Shown here one piece after another: positions 24,768 to 33,167 of a stretch of DNA of 64,000 nucleotides; position 1 is the stretch's first letter, and each line of letters starts with the position of its first letter. Source of the stretch: JAFGXF01 sp963732595 (GTDB lineage Bacteria; Chloroflexota; Anaerolineae; Anaerolineales; Anaerolineaceae); contig CAVSZZ010000002.1 in NCBI GenBank assembly GCA_963732595.1, positions 992,001 to 1,056,000 of the forward strand. Reading direction: 5' to 3'. Below the pieces are notes generated by a model. The model searched no databases. It saw nothing but the letters and a program-made list of their open reading frames with translations, and was not told the origin of the DNA. The translations under genes were made by a program, and so were the position numbers.

Positions 24768-27098
24768 ATGAACACAGGCGCCAGCGATTCTGACCAGATC
24801 CTGAGTATCAGCCTGGCACTAAGCCAGTACCCAATTCTCTCAAAAAAGATTCGCGCCCGTATGCGGCGCGAATTGTTTTCCAAAAAACTGCTTGAAGAGC
24901 AAGGATTTGAGCAACAAGTTAAACAGGAAGCCATACTGTCACAAGAAAGGGAGGGGCTGAAAGACCCATTTCTGGAAGAACCTGCTGAAACCTGGGAACT
25001 TCGGGTTCATTTAACCCGCGATCACTTAACCGACCTATACTTCTCAAAATTCAGTAACCTGGAACGATTTCATGAGCTGGTCAGTGAGATACTCAGCGAA
25101 AGGGGTATTGATCGGGACGATTCGATACTATCAATTAACCCGGAACTGGCACCCCAGGACCTGCTTTTCGAGCAGGCATTAACCATTGAAGGCTGCCAAA
25201 ACGAAGACCGTTTAAGATTGGATCCTCGCCTTCAAGAAATCAAAGTAGTTCTGATCCGCAATTTGATCAGCGACCAACTCCCATATATCAACATTGCAAA
25301 GGAATGGTTCACGATCGCAGATTTGGCAGAGATACGTAAACGACGCATCGGCCCGGGAAGGATTGGCGGAAAAGCTGCAGGGATGTTGCTGGCCGCCCGG
25401 ATCATCAAAAGCGAGGGGGATCGCGACCTGGTCGATAGTGTGAGTACCCCCGACTCCTATTTCATCGGATCAGACCTGTTCTACGAGTTCATGTCAATCA
25501 ATAATCTGGTGCATTGGAATGACCAGAAGTATAAAACCGAAGAACAAATGCGGGCAGATTATCCTCAAATTGTGAAGGATTTTGAAGCGAGATCCTTTCC
25601 CCCTGAGATCATTGAGAAGTTGGAATTGTTATTGATCTCAGTTGGGGAAAAACCACTGATCGTCCGATCTTCCAGTTTATTGGAAGATAATTTTGGTGCT
25701 TCTTTTGCTGGAAAATACGAAAGTATCTTTTGCCCGAACCAGAAAACGCTGCGGAAAAATTTAAAAGATCTGTGCCGGGCGATCTCGAGGGTATATGCCA
25801 CCACCCTCAACCCAGATGCGCTGTTATATCGCCGAAGTCGGGGGCTGTTGGATTACGATGAGAGGATGGCCGTTCTGATCCAGGGTGTGGTGGGCGAAGT
25901 GCACGGTCGCTACTTCATGCCACAAACAGCCGGGGTCGCCTTCAGTCGAAACCAGTTCCGCTGGTCCCCTCAGATTAAACCTGAAGCAGGCTTTATTCGC
26001 CTTGTTTGGGGTCTGGGAACCCGCGCCGTGGATCGAGTTGGCAATGATTATCCGCGACTGATTGCACTCAGCCACCCACTCTTATTCCCATCCAATTCCA
26101 TCAAATCTGTTAGACGATACTCGCAGCAATATGTGGACCTGATCGATCTCGAGAAGAATAAGTTTAGCTCTCTACCAGTAAAAAATGTACTTTCCCCGGA
26201 TTATGATGGGATTCGATTATTCACCCAATTGGAACAGGATGGGTACCTCCAGTCACTGCATAGCAGCCTTAAATCGAATGATATCCCCAACTTGATCTTC
26301 ACCTTTGAAGAGTTCCTCAAACGGACAACCTTTGTGTCCAAGATGATGAAGATCTTAAGTATCCTGGAATGGAATTATAGAGCCCCTGTGGATATGGAGT
26401 TCACCGCCAAGCTTAGCGGGGGACAGAATAACCCACAGGATATCGAAGTGACCATTGTTCAATGCCGCCCTCAGAGCCGATTGATCGAGTCAAAGCATGT
26501 CCGCGTGCCTATCAATCTTGAGCCAGAAGACATTGCACTCATGACCTGGTTCATGGTCCCACGCGGTTACATTCAGAGGGTGCGATATATCATTTATGTG
26601 CCCGCTGAAGAATATTTCAAACTTGATACGATACAGGCGCGGAACGATATCGGCCGGATAGTTGGAAAGATCAACTTAAAGCTTAAAGACGATAATTTCA
26701 TCTGCGTCGGCCCCGGTCGTTGGGGCACATCCAATCCCGACCTTGGAATATATGTCAACTATTCAGATATCTACAACGCAAAGGCGCTGGTAGAAATCAC
26801 CGGCAAGGGGCGCGGTGCGGTGCCGGAACCATCCCTTGGAACGCATTTCTTCCAGGACTTGCTTGAAGCCCAAATCTACCCGCTGGCAGTCAACCTGGAT
26901 GACGAGCGGGCGTATCTCAATACACAGCTTTTTAATGACTCGCCAAACAGATTATCTGCCTTGAAGGACCCCGATATCCCACTGAATAGTTGTATCCGGT
27001 TGATAGATGTGGCCGACTACAGACCAGGTCATCATTTGGAGGTCTCCATGGATGATGAAAAAGGCCAGGCCGTTGCATATCTAAAGCCTGATGACTGA
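24768..27098 (+). CDS. PEP/pyruvate-binding domain protein (PPDK N-terminal-like)
   Basis: A 776-residue protein with a PPDK_N/PEP-synthase ATP-grasp-type region: RIGGKAAGMLLAARI (about residue 200), then VRSSSLLEDNFGASFAGKYESI (two short motifs, RSSS and GKYES) as the nucleotide-binding core. It lacks the swivelling phosphohistidine domain and the C-terminal PEP-utilising barrel, so it is not a complete PEP synthase. The ends are unique extensions, the C-terminal one containing GPGRWGTSNPDLGIYVNY. An ATG at 24768 or a TTG at 24762 are both possible; the TTG would overlap the dnaN stop. The function is unknown. Confidence 0.82.
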   Translation: MNTGASDSDQILSISLALSQYPILSKKIRARMRRELFSKKLLEEQGFEQQVKQEAILSQEREGLKDPFLEEPAETWELRVHLTRDHLTDLYFSKFSNLERFHELVSEILSERGIDRDDSILSINPELAPQDLLFEQALTIEGCQNEDRLRLDPRLQEIKVVLIRNLISDQLPYINIAKEWFTIADLAEIRKRRIGPGRIGGKAAGMLLAARIIKSEGDRDLVDSVSTPDSYFIGSDLFYEFMSINNLVHWNDQKYKTEEQMRADYPQIVKDFEARSFPPEIIEKLELLLISVGEKPLIVRSSSLLEDNFGASFAGKYESIFCPNQKTLRKNLKDLCRAISRVYATTLNPDALLYRRSRGLLDYDERMAVLIQGVVGEVHGRYFMPQTAGVAFSRNQFRWSPQIKPEAGFIRLVWGLGTRAVDRVGNDYPRLIALSHPLLFPSNSIKSVRRYSQQYVDLIDLEKNKFSSLPVKNVLSPDYDGIRLFTQLEQDGYLQSLHSSLKSNDIPNLIFTFEEFLKRTTFVSKMMKILSILEWNYRAPVDMEFTAKLSGGQNNPQDIEVTIVQCRPQSRLIESKHVRVPINLEPEDIALMTWFMVPRGYIQRVRYIIYVPAEEYFKLDTIQARNDIGRIVGKINLKLKDDNFICVGPGRWGTSNPDLGIYVNYSDIYNAKALVEITGKGRGAVPEPSLGTHFFQDLLEAQIYPLAVNLDDERAYLNTQLFNDSPNRLSALKDPDIPLNSCIRLIDVADYRPGHHLEVSMDDEKGQAVAYLKPDD

Positions 27099-27119
27099 TC
27101 TTTTATCTTGGGGGGAAAA

Positions 27120-27135
27120 TGTTTCACGTGAAACA
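27120..27135. promoter_or_regulatory. parS: parS centromere-like site
   Basis: The perfect 16-bp palindrome TGTTTCACGTGAAACA matches the canonical ParB-binding parS sequence found across bacteria. A given 16-mer is expected about 1.5e-5 times in 64 kb, so chance is very unlikely. It lies in the 44-bp convergent spacer between the PPDK-like gene and recN. Chromosomal parS sites concentrate around oriC, which supports the origin candidate 5.4 kb to the left. parA and parB are not in this window. Confidence 0.9.
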
Positions 27136-27142
27136 AGTCGGT

Positions 27143-28867
27143 TTATTGTGACTTGATGACCGAAGCTAGAATCTCATCTGCAGATTGAAGCGTCCCCTGA
27201 CTAACGCCACCCAGCATTAATGCCAGTTCCCGACGGCGAAGCTCACCATCAAGGATTTCCACGGTTGTATTGGTCCTTCCATTCTCGACTGACTTTACAA
27301 CCTTGAAATGCTGATCGCCATAAGCGGCCAGTTGTGGCAAGTGGGTGACGCAGAAAACCTGGTGTTGTCGGGCGAGGTTCCATAATTTTTGACCTACTGT
27401 CATACCCACCCGCCCACCAATGCCCTGATCGATCTCGTCGAATACCAGGGTGGGGATGGCGTCAGCCTGGGCCAGGACATTCTTCATGGCTAGCATCAGA
27501 CGCGAAGTTTCACCACCGGACGCGATTTTCACCAATGATTTCAATCCCTCTCCAGGGTTGGGTGCCACTAAAAACTCGACCCTATCCGTGCCATTGACAT
27601 CAAAGGCCACTTTTCGGCCGTCCCCAAGAGGAATGCCATCTGGGCTTTCGGCATATTTAAAGTCCACCTCGAAGCGGGAACCGGCCATACGCAAGTCAGT
27701 CAATTCCTTCTCGATGGATCGGGAGAGTGTCTCTGCGGCAGTTCTTCTGCGTGCCGTGAGCACCTGGTTCGCTTCGGCCAGTGAATGTATCAATTTATCT
27801 GAGAGATGCCCCAACTCATCAACCCGCTCCTCGGCATGGGTGATACCATCCAGTTCCTTCTTGGCTTTCCCAAGGTACTCAAGCATGGCGGAAATATCCC
27901 CGCCATATTTCCGCTTCAATGATTGAAGCAACGCCAGCCGCTCCTCGACTTCTTCGAGACGGCGAGGGTTGAATTCGATTTGATCGCGATAGGTCACCAG
28001 GTCCCTGGTTAATTCTGCCAGGTTGGTCGCAGTGCTGTCGGTCATCTCCAATAAACCGTTCCTGGAAGGATCCAGACGGGTTAACTCTTGAAGGGATTGG
28101 GTCAACCGGCTGATCATTTCGTTGATAGCCGGAGCGTCAGGTGAGTTCCCCTCTAAGAAGGCGAGAGCTTCATTTGCTGATGCTGCCAGACCTTCGGCGT
28201 TTGCCAGGCGGAGCCGCTCATTGCGAAGCTCTTCCTCTTCATCAAGCGAATCCAAGCGAGCAGCTTCGATTTCCTTGATTTGGTAGTTCAACAGGTCGAC
28301 GCGTTGGGCAATCTCCTGCTCGCTTCTCAATAAGCCCGCCAGTTCCTTACGGACAGCCATGAGTTCGTGATATATCTCGCTGTAGCTTGCGCGGGTCGTT
28401 TCCGTATCTGAAAAGCGATCCAGTAAGCCAAGGTGTTGACGAATATCGAGGAGTGACAAGTGTTCTGATTGGCCATGGATGTCGATTAGATAGGTCCCTA
28501 ATTCGCGCAGCAAACCGATGCTGACGCTGTGCCCATTTACCCGGGCGGTGCTACGGCCTTCCAGGCGCACATCCCGCTCCACCTGGAGGTAATTTGGATC
28601 ATCAAACAGTTCTTCCCTTTGCAGAATGGCATGTAAAGCTTCACGGTTTGTAGCAGGGATGCGAAAGACAGCCTGCAAATTGGCGTGCTCCGCCCCTGAC
28701 CGAACGTTGGTCGGATCACTCTTGCCACCGACGACGAGTTCCAGGGCGTCTAAAATAATGGACTTGCCGGCACCAGTCTCTCCGGTGAATATGATCAACC
28801 CCTGGTTGAAGTTTATGTCCAGGTGGGGAATGATAGCAAAATTCTCAATACGAAGTTCGCGCAGCAT
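27143..28867 (-). CDS. recN: DNA repair protein RecN
   Basis: A 574-residue SMC-like ATPase for double-strand break repair. It opens MLRELRIENFAIIPHLDI, with Walker A GETGAGKS at residues 29-36, a central coiled-coil region, the signature SGGETSRLMLA and Walker B PTLVFDEIDQGIGG, then FCVTHLPQLAA. The ATG at 28867 gives the standard N-terminus; upstream in-frame sequence to 28951 belongs to the neighbouring gene's region. It follows the B-box protein gene by 11 bp, so the nadK, B-box and recN genes are probably one operon. Confidence 0.96.
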   Translation of the reverse strand: MLRELRIENFAIIPHLDINFNQGLIIFTGETGAGKSIILDALELVVGGKSDPTNVRSGAEHANLQAVFRIPATNREALHAILQREELFDDPNYLQVERDVRLEGRSTARVNGHSVSIGLLRELGTYLIDIHGQSEHLSLLDIRQHLGLLDRFSDTETTRASYSEIYHELMAVRKELAGLLRSEQEIAQRVDLLNYQIKEIEAARLDSLDEEEELRNERLRLANAEGLAASANEALAFLEGNSPDAPAINEMISRLTQSLQELTRLDPSRNGLLEMTDSTATNLAELTRDLVTYRDQIEFNPRRLEEVEERLALLQSLKRKYGGDISAMLEYLGKAKKELDGITHAEERVDELGHLSDKLIHSLAEANQVLTARRRTAAETLSRSIEKELTDLRMAGSRFEVDFKYAESPDGIPLGDGRKVAFDVNGTDRVEFLVAPNPGEGLKSLVKIASGGETSRLMLAMKNVLAQADAIPTLVFDEIDQGIGGRVGMTVGQKLWNLARQHQVFCVTHLPQLAAYGDQHFKVVKSVENGRTNTTVEILDGELRRRELALMLGGVSQGTLQSADEILASVIKSQ

Positions 28868-28878
28868 TGTTCGTAATT

Positions 28879-29430
28879 TTATCGCAGACGGATACCGGAC
28901 AGACGATAATAGCAACCACTGGCGGCGAGGGCTGAATAAACCAGGGGCCACACGATTATGGATAGAGAGGTTCCAACCATTGAAAAAGAGCCGGACCTAG
29001 AAGTCAAACTGGTGAGATAAAGAATAGCGGTAGGGATGCTTGGTATCAATCCTCCAATAAATACGGCTGCCACAACAAGTTTATTCAATGTTCTATTTCG
29101 ACGCCGGTGGATCACCAGGCGGACAGCCTCCGCTATCACAATTCCAGCCGTGGGCGCAATAAAAATGACCCAAAAACCAAGGAGGTTGGACAGTACGCTG
29201 CCGATGGCTGATAGCAGTAATGAAACAGTAAGGGCCAGTAAGAAGTCATACCACCGGGCTGTGTCGAATATCTTTTGTTGCCCACGAATGCACTCCGGGC
29301 AACGATATCCGGTTTCGGTATGAACAGCACAACGCGAACAGATTGGCCTTTCGCAGCGATTGCAGCGTAAACCAGTTTCAACGGTGGGATGCTTGTAGCA
29401 GTATTGGGTGGAGATTTCGGGCGTGGTCAT
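28879..29430 (-). CDS. B-box zinc finger membrane protein
   Basis: A 183-residue protein. The N-terminal 42 residues are cysteine- and histidine-rich (CYKHPTVETGLRCNRCERPIC, then SRCAVHTETGYRCPEC), matching B-box-type zinc-finger proteins common in Chloroflexota. After it come four or so membrane segments. The function is unknown; the zinc finger probably faces the cytoplasm and binds protein or nucleic acid. The ATG overlaps the nadK stop by 4 bp (29427-29430), indicating translational coupling. Confidence 0.82.
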   Translation of the reverse strand: MTTPEISTQYCYKHPTVETGLRCNRCERPICSRCAVHTETGYRCPECIRGQQKIFDTARWYDFLLALTVSLLLSAIGSVLSNLLGFWVIFIAPTAGIVIAEAVRLVIHRRRNRTLNKLVVAAVFIGGLIPSIPTAILYLTSLTSRSGSFSMVGTSLSIIVWPLVYSALAASGCYYRLSGIRLR

Positions 29431-30305
29431 CGGATGATCCCTGTGATTGGATTGTTTTCCATATATTTTGAAAGGATATGATAAAAATAGCCTGGCCCTT
29501 CGAACCTCACCAATGATAAGGTGTGTTTTGATGCGGTGACCCGCACGCGATCTCCATCATTAAGGCTGAATGAGGGTTGTCCATCCAGGCTCAGGACAGC
29601 CCCATGGGTAGAGGTTACACTTATAGTGACAGAGACACCTTCTCCCAATACGATCCCGCGATCGATAGACATATGGGGTGCAACCGGTATGATCAGGATG
29701 TTGCGAAGATCCGGTGGCAGGATTGGCCCCCCAACTGCGAGGGCGTAAGCTGTCGATCCGGTGGCGGTGGCCGCGATAAGCCCATCCGCCATATAGGAGG
29801 TTAATAGGTAATCATCAACATATGCAGTGATCTGAATTGGACGGACCACACCTCCCCGCCCCACAAATGCATCATTAAGCACAGTCCAGCTGCCGCGAGT
29901 GTGGTCTTTATTCAATAATTCGACATCCAGCATCATGCGTTGTTCTAGCCGATATTCACCAGCTAGGAGATCATCCAGTTTGTCTGCCCACTCGCTGTGG
30001 TGAAGCTCATACAGAAAACCCATTCGACCAACATTTATCCCAAGTATGGGTAATCTTAGAGAGGCACAGATACGCCCAACGCGCAGCAAAGTGCCGTCAC
30101 CCCCCAAGGCGATCACCAGATCGGGATTCAAGGTTTCAATGGATGGTTGCAACTCATGATCGGAAAAAGACTTGCAATCGAAGGAAAGGCCGTGGCTACC
30201 CAGATAGCCAGCAACCTTCTCGCCTTCAAGTTTCGCCTCCGGGAGGGATGGGTGGTATACCACCATTACTTTACGTAGGCTCGGCAAGCGGCTGTCAGTT
30301 CTCAT
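29427..30305 (-). CDS. nadK: NAD kinase
   Basis: A 292-residue ATP-NAD kinase that makes NADP from NAD. The diagnostic GGDGTLLR lies at residues 68-75, followed by LGINVGRMGFLYEL, the NDAFVGRGG region, and ATGSTAYALAVGGPI, the conserved NAD-binding loop. The family length and all four conserved boxes are present. It is the first gene of a minus-strand group with the B-box protein and recN, an arrangement resembling the nadK-recN linkage seen in Gram-positive bacteria. Confidence 0.96.
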   Translation of the reverse strand: MRTDSRLPSLRKVMVVYHPSLPEAKLEGEKVAGYLGSHGLSFDCKSFSDHELQPSIETLNPDLVIALGGDGTLLRVGRICASLRLPILGINVGRMGFLYELHHSEWADKLDDLLAGEYRLEQRMMLDVELLNKDHTRGSWTVLNDAFVGRGGVVRPIQITAYVDDYLLTSYMADGLIAATATGSTAYALAVGGPILPPDLRNILIIPVAPHMSIDRGIVLGEGVSVTISVTSTHGAVLSLDGQPSFSLNDGDRVRVTASKHTLSLVRFEGPGYFYHILSKYMENNPITGIIR

Positions 30306-30346
30306 TCGTCAATTCCTATTGCACAGCAATGCGCATAGATATAATA

Positions 30347-30994
30347 TTATGATTTAGGATTCAGGTGGTTTAGATCATCTGATAACTTAAGCATTGTGCT
30401 TTCAAGATGCTGTTCTCTAAGGCTTATCGTCAAGTCGCCCCGTGTCCTTTCAACGATCCCTCGCACAAGGTCGGTTTGCCTGCGAAGACCATTTGTCACA
30501 GCGTCTGGGTAATCCATGATGACGAGACTTGAATAAATATCATCCATGCATCCTAGCAGGCGTTCCGCCTCGTTGGAGTATCCCTGTCGGAGGATATCCA
30601 GGCAGCGCCGGCGTAACTCCCCTACCGTTTCAGCCAGCCCATTTAGATACGTGGCATCTTCAACCCCCAAAGAGGAGGGTTCCGGGAGTGGTTTATTCTC
30701 AATGATAGCAAAGGTGAGGCTGGCTTCGCAGAATTCCTTTAAAGCATCCTGTGTGTATCCTGCGAAGTAGAGATCTGGGAAATCATGCAGATTGGCCTTG
30801 AGTTCTCCCGCCAACTTGCGAGCTTCTTCAATATGCTCCTGAGCCAGGTCGACTTCGCTGCGGTGTGTGGCCCGGATTGCGTTGGCAGAGTGCCGGGTGA
30901 TGGCACGGGCATGCACCAGCGCTTGATCGCGCGCGCTGGTGCATGCTTCAAGTGACTTGTTTATCTTCTCAATGATTGATGGAAGAGCTTCCAT
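30347..30994 (-). CDS. Translin family protein
   Basis: A 215-residue all-helical protein (MEALPSIIEKINKSLEACTSA start) with the translin-like pattern of a dense helical bundle: HRSEVDLAQEHIEEARKLAG, then FPDLYFAGYTQDALKEFCEA and EPSSLGVEDATYLNGLAETVGELRRRCLDILRQ. Translin is an RNA/DNA-binding octamer best known in eukaryotes; archaeal and some bacterial homologues exist with no clear role. The GGGG upstream of the ATG at 30994 supports that start. It is clustered with DUF3467 and ssb on the same strand, hinting at nucleic acid metabolism. Confidence 0.75.
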   Translation of the reverse strand: MEALPSIIEKINKSLEACTSARDQALVHARAITRHSANAIRATHRSEVDLAQEHIEEARKLAGELKANLHDFPDLYFAGYTQDALKEFCEASLTFAIIENKPLPEPSSLGVEDATYLNGLAETVGELRRRCLDILRQGYSNEAERLLGCMDDIYSSLVIMDYPDAVTNGLRRQTDLVRGIVERTRGDLTISLREQHLESTMLKLSDDLNHLNPKS

Positions 30995-30998
30995 AATT

Positions 30999-31322
30999 TC
31001 ATTCCCCTGAAGGTTTCTCGGGGGGATGGAGCCCTTTGAAAAGTGTGGTGGCGAGGTTATTGTCTCCCGGCAGGCGAATTTCACCGAAGACGGATTCGTA
31101 ACGTTGGAGATTATCACCCAGCGCGCGAAAAAACAGCTTGGCACCCATTGGAGACATTAGAACGCGATTGATGATCTCGGCATTGGTGTCTCCGGGTAGT
31201 AGCTGTGCAAAGTCGAAAACCAGCTCCCCCGGGGAATGTGAGATGCGCACGAGATTGGCATAGACGCCCTTCAGGGATTCTGGACTGGAGAATTTTGGAA
31301 TGGGTGTTTTCGGTGAGTCCAC
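30999..31322 (-). CDS. DUF3467 family protein
   Basis: A 107-residue protein with the DUF3467 pattern: YANLVRISHSPGELVFDFAQL, then SPMGAKLFFRALGDNLQRYESVFGEI. The family is small, widely spread, and of unknown function; some members are found near regulatory or stress genes. It lies 14 bp downstream of the second ssb and 4 bp upstream of the translin gene, so it is probably cotranscribed with both. Confidence 0.85.
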   Translation of the reverse strand: MDSPKTPIPKFSSPESLKGVYANLVRISHSPGELVFDFAQLLPGDTNAEIINRVLMSPMGAKLFFRALGDNLQRYESVFGEIRLPGDNNLATTLFKGLHPPEKPSGE

Positions 31323-31336
31323 TGGCCGGATTCTTT

Positions 31337-31753
31337 CTAGAAGGGGATATCTTCTTCTGTGGTTGCTGGCGCAGTATCAAGATCATCGCCAGCGGTCGCT
31401 TCGCCTTCGGGTTTTGGCGATATAAATTTCACAGTGGAAGCAACCACTTCATAACTGCTACCGGTTGTACCATCAGCGCGTTGAAAAACCTTTGGAGAGC
31501 CATTGGTGTCAGGACGCAGGCGACCCTCGATAAAAACACGCATGCCTTTGCGCAGGTATTGGTTGCATATTTCTGCGGTTTTCCCCCAAGCTGTCACACG
31601 AAACCAAATGGTCTCTTTTACCTGCTGACCGTCATTCGAGTTATATTGCCGGTTGGATGCAACAGAAAAGGTGGTAACTCCCTGACCACTGGGCGTGTAA
31701 CGAAGTTCGGGGTCTCTGCCAACATTACCTAAAATTATAATCGTGTGAAACAT
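31337..31753 (-). CDS. ssb: Single-stranded DNA-binding protein, second copy
   Basis: A 138-residue canonical SSB. It starts MFHTIIILGNVGRDPELRYT, carries WFRVTAWGKTAEICNQYLRKG and RVFIEGRLRPD, and ends in the acidic tip EEDIPF, the motif that binds replication and repair partners. The presence of DIPF suggests this is the main replicative SSB, in contrast to the copy at 19.2 kb. It heads a probable ssb-DUF3467-translin operon. Confidence 0.95.
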   Translation of the reverse strand: MFHTIIILGNVGRDPELRYTPSGQGVTTFSVASNRQYNSNDGQQVKETIWFRVTAWGKTAEICNQYLRKGMRVFIEGRLRPDTNGSPKVFQRADGTTGSSYEVVASTVKFISPKPEGEATAGDDLDTAPATTEEDIPF

Positions 31754-31812
31754 GTGTCCTCCAAAAAGTAATGTGATTGATGGTTTAGAACGCTATTCCT
31801 GACCAATCCACC

Positions 31813-32691
31813 TTAATTGTAGTACAGAACTGCCCACTCGCAAGCGTACCAGAGCAGGTAATTTTGGAGATGACGACTCCAATAGGCTTCTTCATGGGCT
31901 CCGATAAACATATGCCACTCGTGTGGAATACGGCGAATCGCCAGCATACCCTCGACGGTCCGGGCAAGGTTTAATTCAGGATCCTGGTTACCCATGTCGA
32001 TATAGACCTGTGGATGTGCACCTGTGGGAATTGAATCCAGCCATTTTGGTATGAATAAGCTATCGTCGGCAAATACAGGCAAGCTATGAGTGCCTACCCG
32101 GGAAAAGAGCTTCCATTCTGTCAGTCCCAGATGGAGTGCCCATGAAGCCCCTCGAGACAATCCGCCGATCGCGCGATACTTGCGCGCGGATAGCGTTGAA
32201 TACGTCTGATCGATGTATGGTATCAGTTCGTTTATGAGCATTCGGCCGAAGGGTGATTCATCGGGTTGACGCCAGTCGGGGTCATTGGGCATGACAATGA
32301 TCATCGGATATATTTTATGAGTGTTGATCAGCGTGTCAGCTACTTCAGGCAGCCCCAAGCGGCCCCACTGATGATTATCATAGGTCTGCCCATGCAGGAG
32401 ATAAAGGACCGGGTAACGGGTTAATGATTTTTGCTCATAACAAGGGGGCAGATAAAGACTGAATTTGACCGGTGCCTGATAGATCGCTGATGTCATGCTG
32501 GAATCCAGCAACGTTCCCTCTTGTTCCAGGCATTCTCCAATGGTGAATAAAATTGATAATTTTTTGATACGTTGTTCTTGCCCACCAACAAGCAGGTGCC
32601 CGTGATCCGGCAGTGCCAATCCTGGCTGGATGATCCAGTGTAAGGGATGCATTAAGATAGTAACCAGGAAAACAGCTGAGAGTAAGCGCAT
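31813..32691 (-). CDS. Secreted putative esterase, alpha/beta hydrolase
   Basis: A 292-residue protein with an N-terminal signal-like segment (MRLLSAVFLVTILMHPLHW) and an esterase-D/Esterase (PF00756-like) fold: YPVLYLLHGQTYDNHQW marks the oxyanion region, and GLSRGAS carries the nucleophile serine (about residue 178) in GxSxG. The histidine is probably in GAHEEAYWSRH. The family includes feruloyl/acetylxylan esterases and siderophore esterases; the substrate is unknown. It is 59 bp from ssb and 52 bp from the tRNA-Pro gene. Confidence 0.85.
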   Translation of the reverse strand: MRLLSAVFLVTILMHPLHWIIQPGLALPDHGHLLVGGQEQRIKKLSILFTIGECLEQEGTLLDSSMTSAIYQAPVKFSLYLPPCYEQKSLTRYPVLYLLHGQTYDNHQWGRLGLPEVADTLINTHKIYPMIIVMPNDPDWRQPDESPFGRMLINELIPYIDQTYSTLSARKYRAIGGLSRGASWALHLGLTEWKLFSRVGTHSLPVFADDSLFIPKWLDSIPTGAHPQVYIDMGNQDPELNLARTVEGMLAIRRIPHEWHMFIGAHEEAYWSRHLQNYLLWYACEWAVLYYN

Positions 32692-32743
32692 GTGACAGGT
32701 GTTCCTTGACTGGATGGCTCCTTAGCGATTATACTCGGGCTGC

Positions 32744-32816
32744 CGGGGTGTAGCGCAGTTGGTAGCGCACCGCGTTTGGGACGCGGGGGTCGGCGGTTCG
32801 AGTCCGCCCACCCCGA
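32744..32816 (+). tRNA. tRNA-Pro, anticodon TGG
   Basis: Complete cloverleaf: acceptor CGGGGTG/CACCCCG, D stem GCGC/GCGC, anticodon loop TTTGGGA with TGG at 34-36, T arm GGCGG-TTCGAGT-CCGCC and discriminator A. The 3' CCA is not encoded (CTGG follows). Confidence 0.96.
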
Positions 32817-32854
32817 CTGGCAGATGAGAAACAAGATTATCCAAAGTGATTCAG

Positions 32855-33166
32855 ATGAAAAGAAATAAAGCCGACCTGATCATTGAAGCGGTGCATCATA
32901 CACATAATGGACAGATTAACTTCGTGAGGGCTTATCAAAAACGGGGAGCAACTTATTCGGACTGTGTCCTGGTGAAGCGAAAGAAGTTGCTGGAAATGTT
33001 AACCAAGGGTAATCAGGTGGTTACAGGGAAGAGAATCCCTTTTTTAGGAACTATATTTTCAGACCAAAAATCTGTTGGTTTACTGACCATTAACAATAAA
33101 CAAACTATTGCGACGACCGGATCCACCGTATATCAGAAAGAACTGGCTGACACCCCATTAATTTAG
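32855..33166 (+). CDS. Small hypothetical protein
   Basis: About 103 residues from the ATG at 32855 (a GTG at 32846 adds three). It is basic and soluble, with IIEAVHHTHNGQINFVRAYQKRGATYSDCVLVKRKKLLEML and a C-terminal strand-rich tail. The two halves have the look of an OB- or SH3-like small domain, but I do not recognise the family. It sits between tRNA-Pro and a glycosyltransferase gene that starts 2 bp later on the same strand, so the two may be coupled. Confidence 0.6.
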   Translation: MKRNKADLIIEAVHHTHNGQINFVRAYQKRGATYSDCVLVKRKKLLEMLTKGNQVVTGKRIPFLGTIFSDQKSVGLLTINNKQTIATTGSTVYQKELADTPLI

Positions 33167-33167
33167 C

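Noticed and set aside
32652..32834. Minus-strand ORF across the tRNA-Pro gene
   Set aside because: It is the antisense translation of the tRNA, a well-known kind of spurious ORF; the tRNA explains the sequence.
32846..32854. GTG start for the small hypothetical protein
   Set aside because: The ATG three codons later is an equally plausible start and there is no ribosome-binding site favouring the GTG; either adds little.
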